Assembly: GCA_963789225.1 (NCBI GenBank)
Contig: CAWBKD010000007.1
Span: 102,602-166,601, forward strand
Direction of reading: 5' to 3'
From: Palsa-504 sp963789225
GTDB lineage: Bacteria; Actinomycetota; Actinomycetes; Streptosporangiales; Streptosporangiaceae
DNA length: 64,000 nt
The translations under genes were made by a program, and so were the position numbers. Under the pieces are notes generated by a model that worked only from the letters and a program-made list of their open reading frames with translations, searched no databases and was not told the origin of the DNA. Below, one piece after another: positions 41,664 through 50,155 of the stretch. Position 1 is the stretch's first letter. Every line of letters starts with the position of its first letter.

Positions 41664-42724
41664 GCAGTGCTCACCGCCTCGGCCGCGGTCGGCTGCTCGC
41701 GGGGCGGGCTGGCCGGGTTTCCCGGGGCCAGGTCCCGGCGGAAGCGCAGCGTCGCACCGGTGAAGACCACGACCGCCATCCCGGCCAGCACGACGAACGG
41801 CAGCCACAGCGCGGTGATCGGGGCGCCGCGCAGCATGATGCCCTGCGAGATCATCGTGAAGTAGGTCAGCGGGAGCAGGTAGCCGATCCAGCGGACCCCG
41901 GCGGCCATCGCCTCCAGCGGGAAGATCATCCCGGACAGCAGTATCTGCGGCAGGAGAAAGAAGAACGCGGTCTGGATGGCCTGGCCCGCCGTCTGCGAGA
42001 CCGTCGAGATGAACACGCCGATGCCGAGCACCACGAACAGGAACATCCCGGCCCCCAGCGCGAACGCGAACGGGTTCCCGTTGAACGGGACCCCGAACAG
42101 CGCGATCCCCAGCACGGTCACGATGACCATGTCGAGCGCCGCGACCAGGAAGTACGGCGCGATCTTGCCCAGGATGACCTGGCTCGGCCTGATCGGCATC
42201 ACCGCCAGCTGCTCCAGCGTGCCAGCCTCACGCTCCCGGACCAGGCCGATGCTGGTGATGATGGTGCCGATGAAGGTCAGGATCAGGCCGATGATCGCCG
42301 GTATCATCACCCACGACGTCTTCAGGCGGGGGTTGAACAGCACCTGCGTCTCGACCTCGCGGCCGGCCTTGTTGAGCGCGGCCACGGTCGACTGCGCGGC
42401 GAACAGGTTAGACCCGTTCACCAGGGCCAGTACCGGGGTTCTGCCCGTGACGAAGGCCACGTCTACCTTGCCGTCCCGCAGCAGCGTCTCGGCGTAGGCC
42501 TCGTCGCCGGATCGCTCGGTCACCGTGACGTTGAAGAACGACGGCAGCAGCGCGGCCGCCTGCGAGGCCTGCGGGCCCACCACCGCCGCCCGCACGCTGG
42601 AAACGTAGAAATTCGCGGCGTAGCCGAAGATCACCAGCAGCAGGAGCGGCATCGCGATCAGCATGGCCACGGTGCGCCGGTCGCGGACCAGTTCCCGGAA
42701 CTCCTTGACGATCATGGCTCTCAT
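41660..42724 (-). CDS. ABC-2 type permease, YhhJ/YbhR-like
   Basis: A 354-residue exporter permease. N-terminal MRAMIVKEFRELVRDRRTVA, one helix, a ~130-residue extracytoplasmic region (residues 40-160), then five helices with GLVREREAGTLEQLAVMPIR, a hallmark of the YhhJ/YbhR group. First gene of the permease-ATPase-ATPase-TetR operon. ATG 42724 was chosen by homology; the TTGACT at 42760 may be a -35 element rather than a start. Substrate unknown, likely amphipathic drugs. Confidence 0.87.
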   Translation of the reverse strand: MRAMIVKEFRELVRDRRTVAMLIAMPLLLLVIFGYAANFYVSSVRAAVVGPQASQAAALLPSFFNVTVTERSGDEAYAETLLRDGKVDVAFVTGRTPVLALVNGSNLFAAQSTVAALNKAGREVETQVLFNPRLKTSWVMIPAIIGLILTFIGTIITSIGLVREREAGTLEQLAVMPIRPSQVILGKIAPYFLVAALDMVIVTVLGIALFGVPFNGNPFAFALGAGMFLFVVLGIGVFISTVSQTAGQAIQTAFFFLLPQILLSGMIFPLEAMAAGVRWIGYLLPLTYFTMISQGIMLRGAPITALWLPFVVLAGMAVVVFTGATLRFRRDLAPGNPASPPREQPTAAEAVSTA

Positions 42725-42912
42725 GCCAGGCACGATAAGAGTCGCCGGAGGATAAGTCAACGATCGATGAAATTCGGCCCCGAGCTGACCCGCCAGTGCG
42801 GATGATCGTCAAAAGAAGGGGCTAGCAGATTGGGTTTGCCCCGTGGATTCCGTTCGCAGAAGCCAACCACCCTTCGTGCTGCCCGGGCCGGCTGACGATC
42901 GGCCGCAGCCGG

Positions 42913-43362
42913 TTAGCGGGAAAGCTCGGCGACCGCTGCGGCTGCTGCGTCTGCGGCGGCGGACAGAAACGCGGCCACGGCCTCGCGCTGCCCGGTAGGC
43001 ACCCCGGTCGCAAGCGCCCGGATTCGGGCATGATACGCGGTCAGCCCCTCAGGCGCCTCAGCCGCCGCGCGCGGCGACAGCTCGATCAGCACATAGCGCC
43101 GGTCGCCGGGATGCGGGCGGCGGTGCACCCACCCGGCGCGCTCCAGCCGGTCGACCAGCATGGTGACCGCGCCAGAGGTCAGCGACAGCCGCTCACCGAG
43201 ATCTCGCTGGGTCAGCGGGCCGTCCGCCTCCAGGTGCTCGAGTGCGTCGAGATCGGTGGCGCTGATGCCGGCCCGGCGGGCCAGGGCGGCGCGCATCCGG
43301 TCGCGCAGCAGGCCGAATCTCTGCAGGCTGCCCGCCACGTCCTCGGCCGGTTGAGTCGTCAT
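42913..43362 (-). CDS. MarR-family regulator
   Basis: A 149-residue winged-helix regulator. HTH: LTQRDLGERLSLTSGAVTML and VDRLERAGWVHRRPHPGDRR, with the wing DRRYVLIELSPRAAAEAP. Divergent from a methyltransferase. The 70-bp spacer is A/T-rich and holds two inverted repeats (43370-43390 and 43396-43410), likely operators for both genes. Confidence 0.87.
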   Translation of the reverse strand: MTTQPAEDVAGSLQRFGLLRDRMRAALARRAGISATDLDALEHLEADGPLTQRDLGERLSLTSGAVTMLVDRLERAGWVHRRPHPGDRRYVLIELSPRAAAEAPEGLTAYHARIRALATGVPTGQREAVAAFLSAAADAAAAAVAELSR

Positions 43363-43369
43363 TGCACCC

Positions 43370-43390
43370 AGTATAGCCAGTTGCTATACT
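43370..43390. promoter_or_regulatory. Probable MarR operator
   Basis: Perfect inverted repeat AGTATAGC-N5-GCTATACT, 8 bp before the marR start. A second dyad, AGTAG-TTAAG-CTACT, lies at about 43395-43409 nearer the methyltransferase. Confidence 0.6.
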
Positions 43391-43429
43391 GCTTAGTAGT
43401 TAAGCTACTTAGTTACAGAGGTGATAGCG

Positions 43430-44023
43430 GTGAGAAAGCTATCAGAGCGGGCCTGGCAGATCATCACCGCGGCGTCGATGACCATGGGGCGCGGGCCGCT
43501 GGCGCGGGCCGCCGCCGATGCTGCGGAGCTGACACCCGCCGACCGCGTCGTCGATATCGGCTGCGGCCCCGGCACCGCCGTGCGGCACGCCGCCCGGCGC
43601 GCTGCCACCGCGACCGGCATCGACCCCGATCCCGCCATGCTGCGGCTCGCGCACTGGAGCACGGAGCTGCGGCGGTCGCCGAACGTCAGCTGGCTCGAGG
43701 GCCAGGCCGAGAAGCTGCCCCTGGCGGATGACCAGGCCACCGTGGCCTGGGCGATCAACTCGGTTCATCACTGGGGAGACCGCGGCGCCGGAATCGGCGA
43801 GGCCTGGCGCATCCTCGCCCCGGGCGGGCGCGTGGTGCTCGTCGAGCGCCTGGCCAAGCCGGGAGCGCACGGGCACGCCGCCCACGGCCTCACCCGTGAC
43901 CAGGCCGAGGATCTCACCCGCCAGCTGGCCGCCGCCGGCTTCGACCAGGTACGGCCGCATATCGCCAGGGCCGGCCACCGGACCCTAGTCATCATCCGCA
44001 GCGCGAAGGCGCCCGTAGCCTGA
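43430..44023 (+). CDS. SAM-dependent methyltransferase
   Basis: Class I methyltransferase, 197 residues. SAM motif I VVDIGCGPGTAVRHAAR, acidic end of strand 2 ATGIDPDPAM, and post-motif LPLADDQATVAWAINSVHHW, with PGGRVVLVERLAKPG. GTG 43430 has AGAGG 8 bp upstream; GTG 43421 is too close to it. Divergent from MarR and possibly controlled by it. Acceptor unknown; the layout resembles small-molecule methyltransferases. Confidence 0.82.
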   Translation: MRKLSERAWQIITAASMTMGRGPLARAAADAAELTPADRVVDIGCGPGTAVRHAARRAATATGIDPDPAMLRLAHWSTELRRSPNVSWLEGQAEKLPLADDQATVAWAINSVHHWGDRGAGIGEAWRILAPGGRVVLVERLAKPGAHGHAAHGLTRDQAEDLTRQLAAAGFDQVRPHIARAGHRTLVIIRSAKAPVA

Positions 44024-44201
44024 GCCGGGCGGGGTCGGCCTATGCGGCCGACAGAGCTTCGTCCTGCCGATTCCCGGGCGCTCGGGTGAAGATCGCGCAA
44101 GACCGGCTGTACGAGACCTCGCTGATGGGGCATCTCCCGGTCATCTGGTGACCTGGGAATCGGGGCTGCTATTTCGCCGAGCCTTTTGCGATGCCGACGT
44201 T

Positions 44202-44221
44202 GGTCCCGGCGCTACGGGACC
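44202..44221. promoter_or_regulatory. Everted DosR half-sites
   Basis: GGTCCC-N8-GGGACC: the box arms in outward orientation, 69 bp before the flavodoxin gene. A further GGGAC occurs at about 44276. Function uncertain. Confidence 0.25.
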
Positions 44222-44289
44222 CGCGCCTCTGGCTGGCCGGCGCCGGGCCGGCTGGGCTGAAAGCGACGGATTCAAGGGACGTGATCAGC

Positions 44290-44844
44290 ATGCGAGCACT
44301 GGTGGTTTACGAGTCGATGTACGGGAACACGCACGTCGTCGCCAGCAACATCGCGGACGGCCTGCGCGCGACTCACGAGGTGACCCTCGTCCCGGTCGCG
44401 GCGGCTACCGCGGATCTGGTCGCCGGGACCGATCTCCTGGTCATCGGCGGGCCGACCCACATGCACGGACCGTCCACCGCGGCATCCCGGCAGCTTGCCG
44501 CTAAGACGGCCGCCAAGCCGGGAAGCGGGCTGACGCTCGACCCGGACGCCGGCGGTCCCGGGCTGCGGGACTGGCTCAGCGGCCTGGCCGGCGGGCACGC
44601 GCTGGCCGCAGCCTTCGACACGCGGCTTACCGGCATCGGCGCATTGACCGGCCACGCCAGCCGCGGCATCAGCAGGCTGCTCAGGCGGCACGGCTACCGG
44701 CTGGTCATGCCCCCGGAGAGCTTCCTGGTCAGCCAGCAGAACATCCTGCTCGACGCCGAAGCCGCGCGAGCCGGCCGGTGGGGCGCGGCGCTTGGGGCCG
44801 CCGCGACTATCGCTCACGGCCCCGCGGGCGCCCGGGCCGCGTGA
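44290..44844 (+). CDS. Flavodoxin-like protein
   Basis: A 184-residue FMN-binding fold. The phosphate loop is VVYESMYGNTHVVASNIADG, followed by DLLVIGGPTHMHGPS, the aromatic-loop region of flavodoxin/WrbA proteins. The C-terminal part (RGISRLLRRHGYRLVMPPES) resembles flavodoxins of actinobacterial stress regions. ATG 44290 was chosen by homology, with AAGGGA 14 bp upstream. Probably a cytosolic electron carrier or redox enzyme; partner unknown. Confidence 0.8.
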   Translation: MRALVVYESMYGNTHVVASNIADGLRATHEVTLVPVAAATADLVAGTDLLVIGGPTHMHGPSTAASRQLAAKTAAKPGSGLTLDPDAGGPGLRDWLSGLAGGHALAAAFDTRLTGIGALTGHASRGISRLLRRHGYRLVMPPESFLVSQQNILLDAEAARAGRWGAALGAAATIAHGPAGARAA

Positions 44845-45397
44845 CACCTGGCACGACGGTCCCGACGACAGCAGCCGGACCGTTCCTGCGACCAGGTGGC
44901 GGCGGCCGATCACCGCGGGCACGAGGGGTGCCGCGAACGGGGCGAGGCGGCCGCGGAGGGCACAGGTCCCAGGGAGGCTTCGGCCTCCTCCGTCGTGGCT
45001 GGTGACTACAGGACGGCACGCACCCGCCCTGGACGGCCAGACCAGGCTGATCAGACGGAACCGGATCGCGACGCCGGGCGTGCCGGCGCCCGTCCGCGTG
45101 GTGGTCATGGAACTCGGCAGCCTGATCATGGAGCGCAAGATGCTGCTTGGCATCAAGGAACGGGCAGAGCATCTCGCACCCGGTCAGCCCTGATGAAGAA
45201 GCCCGGCCGCCGGCCTCGGGACGCTGGTCGCAGCCAGGACAGCCCGGCGATCCCGCGCTCCCGAACGGGTCCAGCTGACGTCTTCTGCCGGCGCCCGACG
45301 GTTCTACGGCGCTTACGATGCGGGCGGCCGCGAACCGCTTCCGTACACTAGTCGCCCCGAGCGGGACCTCACACTAGAAGGAGAGGTCCGGGGTGCC
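44845..45397. other. Spacer with an unidentified C-terminal-like peptide
   Basis: No supported gene. The plus strand at 45109-45193 encodes a well-formed 27-residue end (MELGSLIMERKMLLGIKERA) inside a longer frame that starts in unrelated sequence. It may be the end of a lost gene. Confidence 0.3.
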
Positions 45398-45712
45398 TTG
45401 CGATACGGCATGGAGACAGCAGTGGACGGCGGCGAGGACAGGAAGCTCGAGAAGCGGATGGTCGTGGAGTACGGCATCACGCTGGATGGCGTCTGGCTGC
45501 CGCTGGCCATGCTGCGGCGGCTGCGGACGCACGGGCCGTGGGACGCGCCGTTCACGGAGGCGAACGCCGACCAGGAGCACGTGCTGCTGGCGCACGCGCT
45601 GGCCGAGCGGCACAACCAGGCCGGGCTGCACCGGGGAATCGGCCTGTCGGGGTTCCTCGACGCGATACCGTACGAGCCCACGGTCCCGTTCGGGAAGCTA
45701 GCCGACGACTAG
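45398..45712 (+). CDS. Hypothetical protein, 104 residues
   Basis: Small acidic-to-neutral soluble protein: KRMVVEYGITLDGVWLPLAM, then FTEANADQEHVLLAHALAER and SGFLDAIPYEPTVPFGKLAD. AAGGAGAGG lies 11 bp before TTG 45398; ATG 45410 is the alternative start. No known domain or membrane segment. It ends 2 bp before the convergent ABC gene. Codon composition looks coding and the ribosome site is strong. Confidence 0.55.
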   Translation: MRYGMETAVDGGEDRKLEKRMVVEYGITLDGVWLPLAMLRRLRTHGPWDAPFTEANADQEHVLLAHALAERHNQAGLHRGIGLSGFLDAIPYEPTVPFGKLADD

Positions 45713-45713
45713 G

Positions 45714-47669
45714 TCAGCCTGGCTCTGCCGGCGCCTCGGTGAACTGGCTGTTGTACAGGGCGTAGTAGGCGCCGCGGCGGCGGAGCAGGCCGTCGTGGTC
45801 GCCCTGCTCGACGATCCGCCCGTCTTCCATTACCACGATCGTGTCCGCGTTGCGGATGGTGGACAGCCGGTGGGCGATGACGAAGCTGGTCCGGCCCTGC
45901 CGCAGCTTGGCCATCGCGTCCTGGATGAGGATCTCGGTGCGGGTATCCACGTTGCTGGTCGCCTCGTCCAGGATGAGGATCGGCGGGTCGGCCAGGAAGG
46001 CGCGCGCGATGGTCAGCAGTTGGCGCTGGCCGGCGGAGATGTTGGAGGCTTCCTCATCCAGCAGCGTGTCATAGCCGTCGGGCAGGGTCCGGATGAAGTA
46101 GTCGGCGCGGGCGGCGCGCGCCGCGTCCATGACCTCCTGGTCGGTGGCGTCCTGCCTGCCGTACCGGATGTTCTCCCGGACGGTGCCGGCGAACAGCCAG
46201 GTGTCCTGCAGCACCATGCCGAAGCAACGGCGCACCTGGTCGCGGGTCAGGTCTCGGTAGTCGGTGCCGTCCAGGGTGATCCGGCCGGAGCCGATCTCAT
46301 AGAAGCGCATGAGCAGGTTGACCACCGTGGTCTTGCCCGCCCCGGTGCGCCCGACGATCGCGATGGTCTCCCCGGGCAGCGCGTCCAGGCTGAAGTCCTC
46401 GATCAGCGGCTTGTCCGGCTCGTAGCGGAAGCATACGTGTTCCAGCGTCACCCGCCCGGTCGCCGGCGCCCGTCCGGTCATCGCAGCGGCGTGCCCGGCC
46501 GACTCCTCCGGCGCGTCCAGGAACTCGAACACCCGCTCCGCGGAGGCCAGGCCGGACTGCAGCAGGTTCATCTGGCCGGCGATCTGGGTGATGGGCATCG
46601 TGAACTGGCGGGAGTACTGGATGAACGCGGTCACGTCGCCGAGGGAGATCTTTCCCGAGGCCACCCAGTAGCCGCCGAGGACCGCGATCGCCACGTAGTT
46701 CAGGTTGGACAGCACCTGGATGGACGGCTGGATCACCCCGGACAGGAACTGCGCCCGGAAGCTGGCCTCGTACACGCGGCGGTTCTGCCGGCCGAACTGG
46801 TCGATCACCGCCTGCCGCCGGCCGAAGACCTGTACCAGGGTGTGCCCGGTGTGCGTCTCCTCGACCAGCCCGTTCAGCGCGCCGGTCTGGTCCCACTGGG
46901 CGGTGAACTGAACCTGGGAGCGCCGCGCGATGATCAGGGTGATCACCAGGGCCAGCGGGACGACGATCACGCACACCGCGGCCAGCAGCGGCGAGATCCA
47001 GAACATCATGCCGAGCACCCCGGCGATGGTCAGCACCGAGGTGAGCAGCTGGCTCAGGCCCTGCTGGATCGTGGTGGTGAGGTTGTCGATGTCGTTGGTG
47101 ACGCGGCTGAGGATGTCGCCGTGCGGGTGGCTGTCGAAGTACCGCAGCGGCAGCCGGGCTAGCTTGTCTTCCACCTCCCGGCGCAGCCCGTACATGGCGC
47201 GCTGGGTGATGCCGGCCATGATGTAGCCCTGGCCGAAGTTGAAGGCCGCCCCGAGCAGGTACACCAGCGCGGCCAGGCCCAGCACCTGGCCCAGCCGGGT
47301 GATGTCGACGCCGGCGCCGGGGGTGATGGTCATCCCGGCCAGCATGCTGGCCAGCTGTCCCTCGCCGTGCGCGCGCAGCAGCGCGATCGCCTGCGCCTGC
47401 GTCATGCCAGCAGGCAGCTGCTTGCCGACGATGCCGTCGAACAGGATATTGGTCGCGTTGCCCAGGATCTCGGGCCCGGCCACCATGAACCCGACCGAGG
47501 TGACGCCGAGCAGGCCCGCGACCGCCAGCCAGGCGCGCTCGGGCCGCAGCCGGGCGACCAGCCGGCGCAGCGTCCCGCGCAGGTCCTTGGCCCGTTCGGT
47601 CGGCCGCGCCTGGCCCGGCCGTCCTATCGCGGCCCCGCGGGCCATGCCGCCCCCCGGCCGCCCCATCAT
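45714..47669 (-). CDS. Heterodimeric ABC exporter, subunit B (canonical ATP site)
   Basis: A 651-residue half-exporter. Six helices (about 50-370) with an unusually long first periplasmic loop (LFDGIVGKQLPAGMTQAQAI), then an NBD with Walker A GRTGAGKTT, signature NISAGQRQLLTIARAFL and Walker B ILILDEATSNVD including the catalytic Glu. Overlaps the partner gene by 4 bp. With that partner it forms a multidrug-type heterodimer of the YfiB/YfiC or TM287/288 kind. Confidence 0.9.
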   Translation of the reverse strand: MMGRPGGGMARGAAIGRPGQARPTERAKDLRGTLRRLVARLRPERAWLAVAGLLGVTSVGFMVAGPEILGNATNILFDGIVGKQLPAGMTQAQAIALLRAHGEGQLASMLAGMTITPGAGVDITRLGQVLGLAALVYLLGAAFNFGQGYIMAGITQRAMYGLRREVEDKLARLPLRYFDSHPHGDILSRVTNDIDNLTTTIQQGLSQLLTSVLTIAGVLGMMFWISPLLAAVCVIVVPLALVITLIIARRSQVQFTAQWDQTGALNGLVEETHTGHTLVQVFGRRQAVIDQFGRQNRRVYEASFRAQFLSGVIQPSIQVLSNLNYVAIAVLGGYWVASGKISLGDVTAFIQYSRQFTMPITQIAGQMNLLQSGLASAERVFEFLDAPEESAGHAAAMTGRAPATGRVTLEHVCFRYEPDKPLIEDFSLDALPGETIAIVGRTGAGKTTVVNLLMRFYEIGSGRITLDGTDYRDLTRDQVRRCFGMVLQDTWLFAGTVRENIRYGRQDATDQEVMDAARAARADYFIRTLPDGYDTLLDEEASNISAGQRQLLTIARAFLADPPILILDEATSNVDTRTEILIQDAMAKLRQGRTSFVIAHRLSTIRNADTIVVMEDGRIVEQGDHDGLLRRRGAYYALYNSQFTEAPAEPG

Positions 47670-49399
47670 GCCGCTGCCTCCTCGCCAAGCTGGGACATGA
47701 CGATCTCCCGGTAGGGAGCGCAGCGGGCCAGCAGCTCCTGATGCCGGCCCAGGCCGACCGCCCGGCCGTCGTCGAGCACGATGATCTGGTCGGCGTGCAT
47801 GATCGTGCTCACCCGCTGCGCGACGATGACCACCGCCGCGTCGCGCGTCCCGGACTTCAGGGCCGCCCGTAGCCGAGCATCGGTGGCGGCGTCAAGCGCG
47901 GAGAAGCAGTCGTCGAACAGGTACAGCCGGGGCCGTTTCACCAGGACCCGCGCGATCGACAGCCGTTGCCGCTGCCCGCCGGAGACGTTGGTGCCGCCCT
48001 GGTCGATGGCCGCGTCCAGCTGCCCTGGCATGGCGGCGACGAAGTCGGCCGCCTGGGCGATCTCCAGGGCGCGCCACAGCTCCGTCTCGGTCGCCTCCGG
48101 TCGGCCCAGCCGCAGGTTGCTCGCCACAGTGCCGCTGAACAGGAACGCCGCCTGCGGCACCAGCCCGATGTCGTGCCAGAGATCCTCCAGCTCCTGCTCG
48201 CGCACGTCGACGCCGTTGACCAGGACGCTTCCCCCGCTAGGGTCGAAGAACCGCGGGATGAGGTTGAGCAGCGTGGTCTTGCCGCTGCCCGTCCCGCCGA
48301 TGATCGCGCTGGTCTGCCCGGGCCGCAGCGTGAACGACAGGCCGTTCAGCACCGGCTGCTCGCTGCCCGGGTACCCGAAGCTGACGTCGCGGAACTCCAC
48401 CAGGCCGGTCACCGCTGCGGGCCGCACCGGGTCCGGCGGGTCGGTGACCGACGAGACCGTGCCCAGAACCTCCTGAACGCGCTCCGCGCTGGCCACCGCA
48501 CGCGGGATCAGGATCACCATCATCACCGCCATCATCACCGACATCAGGATCTGCAGGATGTAGGTGAGGAACGCGGTGAGGTTGCCGATCGGCATCGAGC
48601 CCTCGCTCACCAGGCGGCCGCCGAACCACAGCACGGCCACGCTGGACAGGTTCAGGATTGCCATCAGCGCCGGGATGGCCAGGGCGAAGATCCGGTTGAC
48701 CCGCAGCGAAGTGGCGGTCAGGCTGGCGTTCGCGTCGGCGAAACGCCTGCCCTCCGACTCGCCGCGGACGAACGCGCGGATCACCCGGACGCCGGTGATC
48801 TGTTCCCGCAGTACCTGGTTGATCCGGTCGATCTTGGCTTGCATGGACCGGAACTGCGGCACCACCAGGACCAGCATGGCGCCGATGACCACGGCCATCA
48901 CCGGGACCGCCACGCCCAGCAGGGGGGACAGGGCCCTGCCCTCCCGCAGCGCCATGATCACGCCACCCACGCACATGATCGGGGCCATGACCATGAGCAT
49001 CAGCGCCATCTGCAGGAACAGCTGGATCTGCTGGATGTCGTTGGTGTTGCGGGTGATCAGCGACGGCGTGCCGAAACCGTTCACCTCACGGGCGGAAAAT
49101 CGCTGCACCCGCGTGAACACCGCGGCCCGCAGGTCCGCCCCGGCGCCCATCGCCACCCGGGACGCCCAGTACACCGCGACGACGGCAACCGCACCGACCG
49201 CCAGCGTGATGGCCAGCATCACGGCTCCGGTGGTCCAGATGTAATGGATGTCGCCCTTGACCACCCCGTTGTTGATGATGTCGCCGTTGAGGTTCGGCAG
49301 GTACAGGTTCCCGATGGTCTGGGCCACCAGCAGCGTCACCACGATGGCAACCTGGCCGGCATAAGGCCTCAGGTAGGTACGCAGCAGTCGAGTCAGCAT
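47666..49399 (-). CDS. Heterodimeric ABC exporter, subunit A (degenerate ATP site)
   Basis: A 577-residue half-exporter. TMD with TRNTNDIQQIQLFLQMALML, NBD with Walker A GGTGSGKTT, signature NVSGGQRQRLSIARVLVK and Walker B LYLFDDCFSALD. Asp replaces the catalytic Glu, as usual in the degenerate half of heterodimeric exporters. First gene of a two-gene operon. A decayed copy of its signature/Walker B region lies at 3.75-3.88 kb. Confidence 0.9.
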   Translation of the reverse strand: MLTRLLRTYLRPYAGQVAIVVTLLVAQTIGNLYLPNLNGDIINNGVVKGDIHYIWTTGAVMLAITLAVGAVAVVAVYWASRVAMGAGADLRAAVFTRVQRFSAREVNGFGTPSLITRNTNDIQQIQLFLQMALMLMVMAPIMCVGGVIMALREGRALSPLLGVAVPVMAVVIGAMLVLVVPQFRSMQAKIDRINQVLREQITGVRVIRAFVRGESEGRRFADANASLTATSLRVNRIFALAIPALMAILNLSSVAVLWFGGRLVSEGSMPIGNLTAFLTYILQILMSVMMAVMMVILIPRAVASAERVQEVLGTVSSVTDPPDPVRPAAVTGLVEFRDVSFGYPGSEQPVLNGLSFTLRPGQTSAIIGGTGSGKTTLLNLIPRFFDPSGGSVLVNGVDVREQELEDLWHDIGLVPQAAFLFSGTVASNLRLGRPEATETELWRALEIAQAADFVAAMPGQLDAAIDQGGTNVSGGQRQRLSIARVLVKRPRLYLFDDCFSALDAATDARLRAALKSGTRDAAVVIVAQRVSTIMHADQIIVLDDGRAVGLGRHQELLARCAPYREIVMSQLGEEAAA

Positions 49400-49475
49400 G
49401 ACGGGGCTCCGTTGCCGACGTGAGTGTCCATACCAGCACGATGCCGCCGTCCCAGGCAGGCCCGGCAGGGTCGAC

Positions 49476-49496
49476 AGGTCCTAATGGACAGGACCT
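49476..49496. promoter_or_regulatory. Palindrome upstream of the ABC exporter operon
   Basis: AGGTCCT-N7-AGGACCT, a perfect dyad 77 bp upstream of the exporter start. Its arms share the GGACC/GGTCC element of the DosR-like boxes, but spacing and orientation differ. Confidence 0.35.
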
Positions 49497-49684
49497 TGGC
49501 CACCGTCGCGCGTAAGCCTCCCGAAGCCGGCGGAGCGCAGGCGGCGGGAGGCCGACTCAGCGGCCTCGCGCAGCGATTGCGCCTGCTCCGGATCCAGGTG
49601 CTCCTGGCGGGAGAGCAGTTCCCTGGTCTCCGCCTCGAGCAGGCGTATCGTAGCCAGAGTGCGCTCGGCATGACCGTATGCCAT
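49481..49684 (-). CDS. Small helical hypothetical protein
   Basis: A 67-residue protein, mostly helix with heptad-like spacing (TLATIRLLEAETRELLSRQE, PEQAQSLREAAESASRRLRS). ATG 49684 has AAGGGAG 9 bp upstream. It lies directly after the truncated release-factor-like gene on the same strand. No recognised family. Confidence 0.5.
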   Translation of the reverse strand: MAYGHAERTLATIRLLEAETRELLSRQEHLDPEQAQSLREAAESASRRLRSAGFGRLTRDGGQGPVH

Positions 49685-49711
49685 CGCTGTGTCTCCCTTG
49701 TCGTGGTCGCG

Positions 49712-49852
49712 TCAGGCCCGGGTCAGGGCGAAGCGCAGGTACGCTCGCGTAGCTGGGCCGGATCCCGGCGGCACCCGCAGGTACGGGGATAGCAGCGACG
49801 GTCCCGTTGCGCGGATGCTCAGCAGCTTGTCGACATGCGTGCGGGTAATCAT
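49712..49852 (-). pseudogene. baeRF/Rv2629-like release-factor homologue, truncated
   Basis: ATG 49852 begins MITRTHVDKLLSIRATGPSL and LSPYLRVPPG, the N-terminus of bacterial/archaeal eRF1-like proteins; the mycobacterial Rv2629 is in the DosR regulon. Homology fails after about 35 residues and TGA follows at 49712. The usual length is ~370. It faces the RafH-like gene across a candidate DosR box, so it may once have been a regulon member. Confidence 0.5.
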
Positions 49853-50040
49853 CGGCTCACCATCCGGCAGCGGTGACCGCGCCGACGGTGGCGTGATTTC
49901 AGCGCGTACGTTCATGAGGGCACATGGTGGCCCGGACGGCAGGCGCTGGGCAGAGCCATAGGTCCCGTGCGCAGGCGGCAGGAGGTCCCGGTCGGGCAGG
50001 TCACGCGGCCGTCGGTCCCGCACGGTCCTGCTCAGGAAAA

Positions 50041-50054
50041 GGGACCAAAGCCCT
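50041..50054. promoter_or_regulatory. Candidate DosR-type box, 8/10 arms
   Basis: GGGACCAAAGCCCT, 101 bp upstream of the RafH-like gene. Left arm exact, two mismatches in the right arm. Confidence 0.45.
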
Positions 50055-50155
50055 GCCACTGCCTGGCGGCAGCCTCTATCCGCGGCCGCCGGCCACGGCG
50101 TCGTCTGGATTGTGAGGCCAGAGGCTGGCCTAGCGTGGAATGAGGTGATCGGCTC

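Noticed and set aside
49476..49500. Considered the GGTCCT/GGACCT dyad as a true DosR box
   Set aside because: The arms are 7 bp apart rather than 4 and in the opposite order, so I list it only as a palindrome.
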